The notes under the pieces were generated by a model. That model made no database searches. It was not told the DNA's origin and worked only from the letters and a program-made list of their open reading frames with translations. 64,000 nucleotides of DNA from Gloeocapsa sp. PCC 7428 (lineage in GTDB: Bacteria; Cyanobacteriota; Cyanobacteriia; Cyanobacteriales; Chroococcidiopsidaceae), in the NCBI RefSeq assembly GCF_000317555.1, contig NC_019745.1:1674001-1738000 (forward strand), read 5' to 3'. Positions 10,381 through 19,173 of this stretch are shown here, piece after piece. The translations under genes and the position numbers were made by a program. The stretch's first letter is position 1. The number at the start of each line of letters is the position of its first letter.

Positions 10381-10677
10381 ATGAACCAATCGCAACCAAA
10401 TTCAATCAAAAATACATATACCGCAGCAGAAATTCAGAATTGGTTAATTGTCCAAATTTCAGAGCAATTGGCAATTGAATCTGATGAAATAAATATTCGA
10501 GAACCTTTAGACAGCTACGGCTTAGATTCTGCACAAGCCATGCTCATAGCTGGAAAAGCAGAAAAACTGTTAGGATGTCAAATCTCGCCTGTTTTGATAT
10601 GGCATTATCCAACCATTGAAGGGCTATCTCAACGCTTAGCCGAAGAATCAGAAGACTCAGAATTTTTTGAGATTTAG
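10381..10677 (+). CDS. Stand-alone acyl carrier protein
   Basis: The 98-residue protein is a complete carrier domain with Ser50 in [10 protein letters not shown]. It shares the pattern TAAEIQNWLIVQI and the closing [15 protein letters not shown] with the ACP of the preceding thioester reductase, so the two probably arose by duplication. It could hold an intermediate between the PKS proteins and the downstream 609-residue protein. It lies 112 bp after the reductase gene and 34 bp before the next one. Confidence 0.9.
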   Translation: MNQSQPNSIKNTYTAAEIQNWLIVQISEQLAIESDEINIREPLDSYGLDSAQAMLIAGKAEKLLGCQISPVLIWHYPTIEGLSQRLAEESEDSEFFEI

Positions 10678-10711
10678 TATTTCCTCAGTAAACTATTAGG
10701 GTTTTCTTATC

Positions 10712-12541
10712 ATGAAAGTCACTGAGCTTCTGCACAATCTTAGTCAACAAGGTGTTCAACTCCAGGTTAACAACGATAAACTTAGTATTCGTTCTAGTAA
10801 AGGGGTATTATCATCCGAAATTCGCGCAGCCTTGGTTAAACATAAAGCAGAAATTATAGCATTACTTCGTCAACAAGAAGTTGCCACTGTTTGTGGTTTA
10901 GAACATGAATTAAGTTTGCCAACTATTGGACGTTTAATTAGTGGTTATTTTCAAGCTGCAACAGATTTTAAACCACCAATTATCAACCCCAAGTTTATGG
11001 CAACAAAGCTAACAGTGACATTTAAACCATTACCAAAAGGATATAACAATCTGCAAGTTATTCAATTCAGAGAGGAGTTAGAAAGTAAGCTAATAGAGTA
11101 TGGAGTTAAAGTTTTACCTTGGCAACAAGCAACAAAAGTACTTCGCTACAAAATCACTGTACCTATACTAGGTTGGCAAAAATCTTTTAGTAGTAAAGTT
11201 GTCAAAATGGGTGTTGATGCTGTTATTGATGTAGAAAGACATTACTCTTATCTGAGAAAATTTGGTATTTGGGTAGCAGAGAAAGGATATGAAATCTATT
11301 CTCACTTTGTAACCAGGTTGTCTGTTTCTAGAATTGCTAAACTTAGTAGTTGGGCAGAAGAACACGCGGCTAAATATATAGAAGATCCCACTAATACTCA
11401 GGTTATTGTACTCACAAAACTGGATGAAGAACTGACAAATCCTGACTTACCTTATACTAGAAAAATTAAAGTAGGCTTAAGCACATTAGTACGCACCTTT
11501 AGTGAAATAGTTTTAGGAGTTTCTGAGCAAAACATTTCTATTTTAAACATGAATCTTTCAGACTCTATACACTCAAGAAAAGACATTGATAGCTTTGTAT
11601 TAAAATCCTTAATTCCTAAAATTTTTGTTCCAATATTCCCTTTACCATTAAGTAAATTTGAAATAGGAGAATATGCTCCCAAATCATCTATTTACGCTGC
11701 CCATTTAGTGAAGCTTGGTAATAAATTAGCATCGACTGAATTATTTCCCCCTGGTGCTCAACTCAGTCAAATTCTTAAAAGAAAATCTCATCGTGATATT
11801 GTTAATGTTATTGTTAATGGCAGAACAGGAGTTTCTTATGGATTTGTTGCCTATGTAGAAGCTCCTTATTATATGGGTGCTAGAGAAATTAGTGCGAATC
11901 AATGGATAAAGCTATATCCTGTTGAAGGATTTAACAACGATGAAGTTCGACAAAATGAGATAGGAAGAAGATATATTCGCATCAAAGTAGCAGATGAGTA
12001 TTTATATAAGCAAATCCCAGATATATGGCTTGTCAGTTCGCGATCTGGTGCAAACAAAACTAACTTGAATCTAGAAACTGATGTGATTCGAGTGGGTTTG
12101 AAAGAGAAGTTGTACCTACAGTTACCTCAAGGTATTACTCCAGAGACTGACATTAAACCTTCATATGATATTTATGTCATGCTTGCTATTGCTTTAGCAG
12201 CAGCTTTATATGTACCACAATTAATTAAATTAGGTGCTCCAATCGTTCATTTTCATGGTTATCCAGCACAAGCTTGGCTACTTCCAAATGAGTATTGTGT
12301 CGGAGTGAATAACCCTTCGGTACCTTGCGGTACTTACGAATCAGGAGTGTTTAATTTCTTAGGAATATCAAGCTTAGCACAACGGAAAGATATAGCTTTG
12401 ATTAGCTTGATAGAACCGGATCACGGAACAAATATAATTGCTGCTGATCTAGACTATTTAGTAGCAAGGTTACAAGCAGGATGTAGCAAAAAACAAATTG
12501 AACTAGGAGGAAAAAATTTTGCTTCACTGCAAGAAAAATGA
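10712..12541 (+). CDS. Protein of unknown function with N-terminal TubC-like docking segment
   Basis: Residues 1-55 (ELLHNLSQQGVQLQVNN, then SEIRAALVKHKAEIIALL) match the TubC N-terminal docking fold that links NRPS/PKS subunits. The remaining 550 residues show no motif I can assign: no A, C, KS, TE, methyltransferase or P450 signature. Visible landmarks are Trp/aromatic-rich stretches, a Gly/Tyr-rich part (GRTGVSYGFVAYVEAPYYMGA), a hydrophobic segment near 485-505 (YVMLAIALAAALYV) and a Cys-containing C-terminal region (VNNPSVPCGTYESGVF, LIEPDHGTNIIAADL). The gene is co-directional with the free ACP and the ABC exporter. It contains no HIP1 site and is AT-richer than its neighbours. It may act on a carrier-bound intermediate, but I do not know its function. 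Confidence 0.75.
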   Translation: MKVTELLHNLSQQGVQLQVNNDKLSIRSSKGVLSSEIRAALVKHKAEIIALLRQQEVATVCGLEHELSLPTIGRLISGYFQAATDFKPPIINPKFMATKLTVTFKPLPKGYNNLQVIQFREELESKLIEYGVKVLPWQQATKVLRYKITVPILGWQKSFSSKVVKMGVDAVIDVERHYSYLRKFGIWVAEKGYEIYSHFVTRLSVSRIAKLSSWAEEHAAKYIEDPTNTQVIVLTKLDEELTNPDLPYTRKIKVGLSTLVRTFSEIVLGVSEQNISILNMNLSDSIHSRKDIDSFVLKSLIPKIFVPIFPLPLSKFEIGEYAPKSSIYAAHLVKLGNKLASTELFPPGAQLSQILKRKSHRDIVNVIVNGRTGVSYGFVAYVEAPYYMGAREISANQWIKLYPVEGFNNDEVRQNEIGRRYIRIKVADEYLYKQIPDIWLVSSRSGANKTNLNLETDVIRVGLKEKLYLQLPQGITPETDIKPSYDIYVMLAIALAAALYVPQLIKLGAPIVHFHGYPAQAWLLPNEYCVGVNNPSVPCGTYESGVFNFLGISSLAQRKDIALISLIEPDHGTNIIAADLDYLVARLQAGCSKKQIELGGKNFASLQEK

Positions 12542-12613
12542 AAGTGACACTATTAAACTAAACGCAGCGATCGCCCTGCAATTACTTCTAGTCACTATGT
12601 CGGTATTTGATCA

Positions 12614-14245
12614 ATGAACCTCATCCGCCTACTTCTGCAAACTTCTGTCATTCACCTTGCTGTAGCTGTGATGGCAGGAATTTTGAGTGGGGCTAGTGCG
12701 GCTGGTTTGATTGCTTTAATTAACACTACCTTAACGCAGAATAGTACATCAACTGCAATAGTTTGGACATTTGCAGCGTTGTGTCTACTACGACTTGCAA
12801 CAAATTTAACTTCTCAAGTTCTGTTGATTCGACTTTCTCAAACTGCGATCCTTGATTTGCGGATGCGGATGAGTCGCCGTATCCTCGCTTCTCCCTTAAG
12901 TCAACTCGAAAATATTGGCGCGCCGCGTCTTTTAGCTGTTCTCACCGAAGATATTCAAGCTATCTCGAATACTGCGTTTGTTATTCCCTTCTTCTGCATT
13001 AACTTTGCGATCGTAATTGGTTGTTTGGTGTATTTGTGCTGGCTATCTTGGTCTGTATTTCTAATCGCTGCTTGCTTTATGTTTTTGGGAATCTGCACTT
13101 ATCAACTACCAATTGTTAAATCTCGCAGTTTTCTCAAGTTAGCCCGCGAACAAGAAGATCGGTTGTACGATCATTTTCGTGCGATTACTGAAGGAACTAA
13201 AGAACTCAAACTGCATCAACAACGACGACAAGCATTTTTTAGCGAAGCGCTTTATACGACCGCGCGATCGCATCGACACTACAACGTTCTCGGTATGAGC
13301 ATTTTTGCAGCTGCTGCGAGTTGGGGACAGATTCTGTTTTTCCTTGCAATTGGTCTTATCTTATTTGTCTTACCAACGCTAACAAGCTTAAACACTGTAG
13401 TTGTTATTGGCTATGCACTGACAATTATCTACTTGATGACACCTTTAGAGTACATCATGAGTATGCTATTGCCCTTGAGTAAAGCAACAGTAGCATTGCA
13501 AAAGATCGAGTCTTTGGGATTGTCGTTAACATCTTACTATCCTGAGTGTGCAAATACCTTAACGCAACTGCCTGCTTGGGAATGTCTTAAACTGGTAGGT
13601 GTCACGCACACATACTATCAAGAACGCGAAGACACTCATTTTATTTTAGGTCCAATTGACCTCAAAATTTATGCCGGAGAACTACTATTTATCATCGGTG
13701 GTAATGGTAGTGGTAAATCGACTCTCATCAAGCTGATTACAGGGCTTTATCCTCCTGATACAGGTGAGATTTATTTAGATGACAAACGAATTAGCGATCG
13801 CGAGGATTACCGCCAGCAGTTTTCAGCAATATTTTCTGACTTTTATCTATTTGAGCGCTTTCTTGGTATTGAAAATCTTCACATCAACACCCAAACACAT
13901 AACTATCTTGTGCAACTGCAACTAGACCATAAAGTTCACATCGAAGATGGTATTCTTTCTACCACAGCACTCTCACAAGGACAACGCAAGCGCCTTGCTT
14001 TACTCACTGCTTACTTAGAAGATCGTCCTTTTTATGTCTTCGATGAGTGGGCTTCCGATCAAGATCCCTTATTTAAGAAAATTTTTTACACTCAACTTTT
14101 ACCAGAACTTAAAAAGAAAGGTAAAACTGTAATAGTCATTAGTCATGATGACCAATATTTTGGTATTGCCGATCGCATCGTTAAGTTAGAATACGGCAGT
14201 TTAAAATTCTATAAAAAGCCTCACAACGTTACTATTTCAGGTTGA
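12614..14245 (+). CDS. SyrD/PvdE-type ABC exporter (fused membrane and ATPase domains)
   Basis: The 543-residue half-transporter has about six N-terminal membrane helices (1-310) and a C-terminal ATPase. Walker A is GGNGSGKST (about 362-370, Lys368). The signature loop is LSQGQRKRLAL, and Walker B ends FDEWASDQDP with Asp477-Glu478. The DEWASDQDP form is characteristic of cyclic-peptide/siderophore exporters of the SyrD and PvdE family rather than of the DevBCA pump used for heterocyst glycolipids. Its place between the biosynthetic genes and the sulfotransferase suggests it moves the finished or nearly finished product across the inner membrane. Like other members it would work as a homodimer. 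Confidence 0.9.
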   Translation: MNLIRLLLQTSVIHLAVAVMAGILSGASAAGLIALINTTLTQNSTSTAIVWTFAALCLLRLATNLTSQVLLIRLSQTAILDLRMRMSRRILASPLSQLENIGAPRLLAVLTEDIQAISNTAFVIPFFCINFAIVIGCLVYLCWLSWSVFLIAACFMFLGICTYQLPIVKSRSFLKLAREQEDRLYDHFRAITEGTKELKLHQQRRQAFFSEALYTTARSHRHYNVLGMSIFAAAASWGQILFFLAIGLILFVLPTLTSLNTVVVIGYALTIIYLMTPLEYIMSMLLPLSKATVALQKIESLGLSLTSYYPECANTLTQLPAWECLKLVGVTHTYYQEREDTHFILGPIDLKIYAGELLFIIGGNGSGKSTLIKLITGLYPPDTGEIYLDDKRISDREDYRQQFSAIFSDFYLFERFLGIENLHINTQTHNYLVQLQLDHKVHIEDGILSTTALSQGQRKRLALLTAYLEDRPFYVFDEWASDQDPLFKKIFYTQLLPELKKKGKTVIVISHDDQYFGIADRIVKLEYGSLKFYKKPHNVTISG

Positions 14246-14300
14246 TGAATTTATAATCTGCGATTTTATTTAAGCTCTGTTGAAATGTAGCAAAATAATC

Positions 14301-15425
14301 ATGTATGGATTTGGCTCATTTACTGTTTTAGTTAAGTTACTTTTTCGTCATGGTGCTGATAAAAAACACCTGCTTAAGGTGCTGCGGGTATTGTGGCTAA
14401 GTTTTTTGACAATTCCAATCAAGCTTTGGGAAAATTTTAAATTTCAGTCAAAAATAGACCAACAAGAAATTAAAGAGCCACCAATATTTATCTTAGGGCA
14501 TTGGCGGAGCGGGACAACATATCTTCATTATTTGATGAGCCAAGATCCGAAGTTAGGATATGTATCATCATTTCAAGCTTTTGCACCTGATTTCTTTATT
14601 ACAGGTAATCAAACACTCATTCCGTTCATTTCTAAGTACTTTCCACAACTACTTAAAAAAGTTGTCCCTGAAAAAAGGAAAATGGATAATGTCAAATTTT
14701 CCCTTGACTATCCAGCAGAAGAAGAATTTGCTATCGGAAATATATCTTGTTGTAGTTTATATCACGGAGCTTTTGTTTTTCCAAAACATATTGAATCTTA
14801 CTTCAAAAAGTATGTTTTATTTGAAGATGAATTTAAAGATAAAGAAGAATGGCAACGGGTATATATAAAAGTTTTAAAAAAAGCAACTTTTTCAATGCAG
14901 GGTAAGCGTCTAGTTTTAAAAAATCCGCCAAACACAGCCCGAATCAAAGTTTTGTTAGAAATGTTTCCTAACGCTAAATTTATTCATATATATAGAAATC
15001 CTTTTATCGTGTACAACTCTAGGTTGAAAGAATACAAAGCTTCTACACAACTATTCGGATTTCAAAAAATTGAAGATGCTGAAGTAGAAGAGAAATCTTT
15101 GAATCTCTATCAACAGGTTATGCATAAGTTTTTTGTCGAAAAGAATTTAATTCCCCAAAACAATTTTGTTGAGGTTAAATTTGAGAATTTAGAAAACAAT
15201 CCGCTTCAAGAAATAGAACAAATTTATAATAAATTAAGCTTGCCTGGATTTAATTCAGCTAAAACTTATTTTCAGTCTTTTATTGACCTGCAAAAAAACT
15301 ATAAAAAGAATGAATATAGGCTAGATAGAGAAACTATAGCAAAAGTGCTATTTCATTGGGGATTTGCAATTCACACATGGAATTATAAAGTACCGCAAAT
15401 TCAAAGCCAGAAAGCTAAATTGTAG
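14301..15425 (+). CDS. PAPS-dependent sulfotransferase
   Basis: The N-terminal HWRSGTTYLHYLM (from His67) is the 5'-phosphosulfate loop, and FIHIYRNPFIVYNS is the 3'-phosphate-binding segment of sulfotransferases. An N-terminal hydrophobic stretch suggests membrane association. I use ATG 14301; a TTG at 14280 would add seven residues and neither has a clear ribosome site. The enzyme probably sulfates the lipid or sugar made by this cluster. Its DNA is notably AT-rich with long A-runs and has no HIP1 octamer, unlike the flanking exporter and glycosyltransferase genes, which suggests a separate origin. Confidence 0.85.
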   Translation: MYGFGSFTVLVKLLFRHGADKKHLLKVLRVLWLSFLTIPIKLWENFKFQSKIDQQEIKEPPIFILGHWRSGTTYLHYLMSQDPKLGYVSSFQAFAPDFFITGNQTLIPFISKYFPQLLKKVVPEKRKMDNVKFSLDYPAEEEFAIGNISCCSLYHGAFVFPKHIESYFKKYVLFEDEFKDKEEWQRVYIKVLKKATFSMQGKRLVLKNPPNTARIKVLLEMFPNAKFIHIYRNPFIVYNSRLKEYKASTQLFGFQKIEDAEVEEKSLNLYQQVMHKFFVEKNLIPQNNFVEVKFENLENNPLQEIEQIYNKLSLPGFNSAKTYFQSFIDLQKNYKKNEYRLDRETIAKVLFHWGFAIHTWNYKVPQIQSQKAKL

Positions 15426-15475
15426 GAATTTGGCAATAACAATGTATTAAATGACAAAAAGTTTGAGGTAGACAC

Positions 15476-16732
15476 ATGAATGTTTTGGTCTTGATCGTAA
15501 TCCTGATTTTTGTAATTTTGGTGGCTATTCAAATCTTTTTTACAGTGGCGATGAAGTCATCGCTGCGATCGCCAAGCCCTAAACCAGTTCCAGATAACCA
15601 ATTACCCAAAGTAGCAGTCATTTTATGTTTGCGTGGTGCTGATCCATCTCTATCAAACTGCTTGCGATCGCTCTTACAACAAAACTACCCTGACTATGAC
15701 ATCAAAGCTGTCATTGATAGTCAAGTAGATCCAGCTTGGGACATTATTAACGAAACACTCCAGCAGCAACCAGCCCCAAATATTCAAGTCAGTTTATTGC
15801 AAACTGTGCGCGAAACTTGTAGCCTCAAGTGCAGTGCTTTAGTGCAAGCTGTTTTAGAACTCAAAGATAAATATGAAGTAATCGCTTTAGTCGATGCAGA
15901 TACACTTCCCCACCCTGATTGGTTGCGTCAATTAGTTAGCCCTCTTGCAAATCGTCGTGTTGGAGTTGTCACCGGAAACCGCTGGTATGTACCTATGGGG
16001 CGTTGGGGTACAGTTTGTCGGTATCTATGGAATGTAGCCGCTGTTACCCAAATGTATTTCTACCGCATTCCCTGGGGTGGAACTTTAGCCTTGAAAACTG
16101 AACTTTTTGCACAAACACAGTTACTCGAAAAGTGGAAGAATGCGTTGTGTGAAGATACAATGCTGCGTCAAGTTTTGCAAGAAACAGGGATGCGCGTTCA
16201 GTTTCTTCCTGCGTTGATTATGGTAAATCCAGAAGAGTGCGACTTACCTAGCTTTTATCGTTGGGTAAAACGTCAGTTACTTTGTTCTCGACTGTATCAT
16301 CCAGCTTGGCGGGCGATCGTAGGTTACAGTCTTGTAACAACTTTAACTCCTGCTTTTACTGCAATTTTATTTTGCGCGGCGCTATTCACAAACCAATGGC
16401 ATTTGGCTGCTTGGCTAGGCGGCGGATTGACGATTTACACGCTGGTGCTTGTTTTATTGATAGGAATTTTAGAACGAGACGTACGTCAAGTCGTTCAAGC
16501 GCGTGGTGAGATAATTGCACCGTTTTCGATGCGCGCGATCGCGCGCATCGTCATCGGTATTCCTTTAACTGAGTTGGTTTATGCTACCGCAATACTAGCA
16601 GCCATTTTCATGCAGCGTGTTGAATGGCGTGGTATCACCTATCATATCAAAGGTCCTTGGAATATTAAGTTAGTTAAATACTCTCCTTATCAGCATCTCG
16701 ACCAGCCTGTTGATGCCAATGCTTCTTTATAA
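15476..16732 (+). CDS. Family-2 glycosyltransferase, membrane-anchored (HpnI/ceramide glucosyltransferase-like)
   Basis: One N-terminal hydrophobic helix (about 4-25) precedes a GT-A catalytic domain. Asp140 and Asp142 in LVDADTLPHPDW form the DxD metal/nucleotide site, ALCEDTMLRQ carries the likely catalytic acid, and FYRWVKRQLLCSR resembles the (Q/R)xxRW acceptor-site motif. Three or more C-terminal hydrophobic helices follow. This is the architecture of processive or lipid glycosyltransferases such as ceramide glucosyltransferase, which suits glycosylation of a lipid alcohol from the upstream synthase. It starts 50 bp after the sulfotransferase and ends one base short of the convergent dehydrogenase gene. 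Confidence 0.88.
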   Translation: MNVLVLIVILIFVILVAIQIFFTVAMKSSLRSPSPKPVPDNQLPKVAVILCLRGADPSLSNCLRSLLQQNYPDYDIKAVIDSQVDPAWDIINETLQQQPAPNIQVSLLQTVRETCSLKCSALVQAVLELKDKYEVIALVDADTLPHPDWLRQLVSPLANRRVGVVTGNRWYVPMGRWGTVCRYLWNVAAVTQMYFYRIPWGGTLALKTELFAQTQLLEKWKNALCEDTMLRQVLQETGMRVQFLPALIMVNPEECDLPSFYRWVKRQLLCSRLYHPAWRAIVGYSLVTTLTPAFTAILFCAALFTNQWHLAAWLGGGLTIYTLVLVLLIGILERDVRQVVQARGEIIAPFSMRAIARIVIGIPLTELVYATAILAAIFMQRVEWRGITYHIKGPWNIKLVKYSPYQHLDQPVDANASL

Positions 16733-16733
16733 A

Positions 16734-17762
16734 CTACGATGGCGCAATCGCAACTTTAATCACCTGACGCGCTTTCATAGCCTGAAAAACTTGCTCTAGA
16801 TCCAACAAGGGGCGTTGTTCGCTAATCAGTAACTCAAATGGAATGACTCGACTTGCTAGCAATGCCAAAGCAGCACGAACGTACTTCGGAGTATTGTGAA
16901 ACACACCTTTCAGTGTCAGTTCGCTGTAATGTAGCTGTTCAGTATTAACTGTAATTGTCGTATCTCTCGGACAACCACCAAACAAATTTACAGTTCCACC
17001 AGGGCGCGCACACGCGATCGCACTTTCCCACACCTTGGGGCCTCCTGTTGCTTCAATCACCACATCTGCACCCCAGCCAGCGGTGTATTCTTTCACAACT
17101 GAGGGCGTATCTCGAACTTCTTTGTAATTAAAAGTCTTGGCTGTACCCAACTTTTGCCCAATTTCTAACCGCTGTGAATTTCCGCCAAACAATAAAACGC
17201 GACATCCTTGCTGGGCTAACACCGCGACAAACATTAAGCCAATCGCACCATCACCCAGAACTACAATGTTATCACCTTGCTGAACGTTAGAGCGAGATAT
17301 ACCATGCAACACGCAGGCTAGCGGTTCAGTCATCGCCGCTAATTCGTACGGCAATTCGTTAGGAATATGCAACATATTGTGCTGCACAATTAGTGCTGGA
17401 ATTTTCAGATACTCCGCAAACGTTCCGTTGTTCCACGTTAAATGCGGGCAAAGCGAGTATTCTTGACGTTGACAAAAAAAGCATTTCATGCAAGGAGCCG
17501 AATTATTCGCTACAACGCGATCGCCCACTCGCCATTCTTTAATACCTTCCCCCACCGCCACAATCCGCCCAGATGCTTCATGCCCAAACAAGGTTGGCAG
17601 TTGCAGCATTTTAGCATGATTTCCGCGACGCCAAACTTTTAAATCAGTACCGCAGGTTGTTGCGACTGCTACCTGAATGACAACTTCGCCTGCTGCTGGC
17701 GTCGGTTCAGCAACTTGTTCTAGACGTAAATCTTCTTGCCCATAGAGCAAAGCTGCAAGCAT
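16734..17762 (-). CDS. Zinc-dependent medium-chain alcohol/polyol dehydrogenase
   Basis: The 342-residue protein has the catalytic zinc region TTCGTDLKVW and GHEASGRIVAVGEG, the four-Cys structural zinc lobe CMKCFFCQRQEYSLC, and a Rossmann segment VVLGDGAIGLMFVAVLAQ. Members related to sorbitol and threonine dehydrogenases oxidise or reduce secondary alcohols with NAD(H). Its stop is one base from the stop of the convergent glycosyltransferase gene, so the two transcripts must overlap. A role in the lipid island (for example reducing the released aldehyde) is possible, but opposite orientation makes it unproven; it may be an independent sugar or polyol enzyme. Confidence 0.85.
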   Translation of the reverse strand: MLAALLYGQEDLRLEQVAEPTPAAGEVVIQVAVATTCGTDLKVWRRGNHAKMLQLPTLFGHEASGRIVAVGEGIKEWRVGDRVVANNSAPCMKCFFCQRQEYSLCPHLTWNNGTFAEYLKIPALIVQHNMLHIPNELPYELAAMTEPLACVLHGISRSNVQQGDNIVVLGDGAIGLMFVAVLAQQGCRVLLFGGNSQRLEIGQKLGTAKTFNYKEVRDTPSVVKEYTAGWGADVVIEATGGPKVWESAIACARPGGTVNLFGGCPRDTTITVNTEQLHYSELTLKGVFHNTPKYVRAALALLASRVIPFELLISEQRPLLDLEQVFQAMKARQVIKVAIAPS

Positions 17763-17824
17763 TAACTATTGATGTGATGTAGCTCCACCTCATTTTACCA
17801 GGTAGAGACTACCTACACAGACAC

Positions 17825-18013
17825 CTAATTAGCGTTAACCACTTGCTTGGGCTGCGATCGCTGTGCTACAGCTTCTGATACAGGCAACTTACTCACCGCC
17901 AGGATTGGGACTTCTTGCCAACAAGAGGTGCAAAACCAGTACATTCCGCCTTGGCGTGCGTGGCGTAGTAGCGGATTACCGCAACAAGGACAATTATTAT
18001 TACTCCTATTCAT
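17825..18013 (-). CDS. Small zinc-ribbon protein
   Basis: This 62-residue protein has two CxxC knuckles, CPCCGNPLLRH and WFCTSCWQEVP, spaced as in a single zinc ribbon, and a low-complexity C-terminus. I recognise it as a conserved cyanobacterial hypothetical type; its function is unknown. It begins at ATG 18013 and reads towards the dehydrogenase gene's start, 62 bp away. Confidence 0.7.
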   Translation of the reverse strand: MNRSNNNCPCCGNPLLRHARQGGMYWFCTSCWQEVPILAVSKLPVSEAVAQRSQPKQVVNAN

Positions 18014-19092
18014 AGCACCATCGATTCCTTCTTCAAAGCTGTTGATTTAAAATTTGATTTAGCCGAAATTGACGTTTTGATAGTTAGCGATTCACCCTTG
18101 CAAATACTTTATGCTACATACTTCTCCAATCCCCAATCAGGAGACGCATCGAAAAATAACTTTCTTCTAAGTGTAGGGATAAAACTATTAATGGTATTGC
18201 TTGTTTTTTCATACCTCTCGTCTGCCAAAATAGCAGAGCAAACGGTTTTATTAATTGGAATTGAAAATCTACCAGAAGTCAGCAACTAGTCTGCTATAAT
18301 CTCTCCTCTTTTATTATAAATTCAGAGTCAACTAGTAACAGGTTTAGTAAACTATCTTTATGGTATGCTCCCACAATAAAGCTGATTCGGGATTCTTCCC
18401 ATCTATCCTAGGAATCATTCTGTATCTCTTAGCTCGTATAGCGATCCCCATCCCTATCTGTAGGCTTTTACATTATTTATTCGGCGTTACCTCTGTAGTA
18501 AAATTTCATTTTGAAAGGCATGACATTTGACTCATTCATACAAGAAAAGCTTTTTATGAATGTCTTTAAAAGTTTTTCTGAGTTTTAACAATATACTCGT
18601 CAGCTTTGAATAAGCAATAACTGATATTTTTATTTTCAAGTAAAGGTATTATGATACAGCAAGAAAATGCAATGAATATTAAAATAAATAGCTTCTAACT
18701 TGAATTGATAAAAATAGATGAATTGTTTAAATGAATATTTATTTGGTGTTTTTAGAAAAAGTTCAAAGCTAAGTGATAGCTTCTTTCTTTAGGAAGTGCG
18801 ATCGCCCTGAATGCCCAATCTTAGCGACTTGGCAATCGAACATAACAAATATTTACCGTCCTCTACAAGTAAGTTTTTGGCAAAATTCCGTCATTATCAG
18901 AAATAATATTACATTTATTAATATTTCTTTAAAATGACTTATAACTACTTTACTTACTCAGCTTTACTCAATCTTTAAATAGCCTCAAAAAAGAGTATTT
19001 ATTTTTACTAAAGATTTATCTTCATCAGTTCTTTTTAAAACTACGCTTGATGATGAAAGTTGAATTAAGTTTCTCTGCTTTTTACTAAACAA
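18014..19092. other. AT-rich gene-free interval
   Basis: No convincing gene is present. A 70-codon frame at 18077-18289 needs a TTG start and has only a hydrophobic stretch to recommend it. The interval is strongly AT-rich with long A and T runs and one HIP1 site near 18800. It probably carries the promoter of the large RTX gene downstream; an unannotated small RNA is possible because a terminator-like hairpin follows at 19093. Confidence 0.5.
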
Positions 19093-19135
19093 ACAAGACT
19101 ATTGCACTGTGAAATTTTGTAGTCTTGTATTTTTT
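19093..19135 (+). terminator. Hairpin plus T-run upstream of the RTX gene (terminator or attenuator)
   Basis: ACAAGACTA (19093-19101) is perfectly complementary to TAGTCTTGT (19120-19128) with an 18-nt loop, followed by ATTTTTT. No gene ends just upstream, and the RTX start codon is 38 nt downstream. The element may therefore end a short upstream transcript or act as a leader attenuator. Confidence 0.55.
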
Positions 19136-19173
19136 CCAGATGATACAAAACTTTACTATTGTTAACTGATCCT

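Noticed and set aside
1-17762. Interpreting the cluster as proof of heterocyst formation
   Set aside because: hgl-like synthases also occur in non-heterocystous cyanobacteria, and no hetN, hetI, devBCA or other differentiation gene is seen here.
18077-18289. 70-codon frame with a hydrophobic stretch
   Set aside because: It needs a TTG start without a ribosome site, shows no family pattern and lies in strongly AT-rich DNA.
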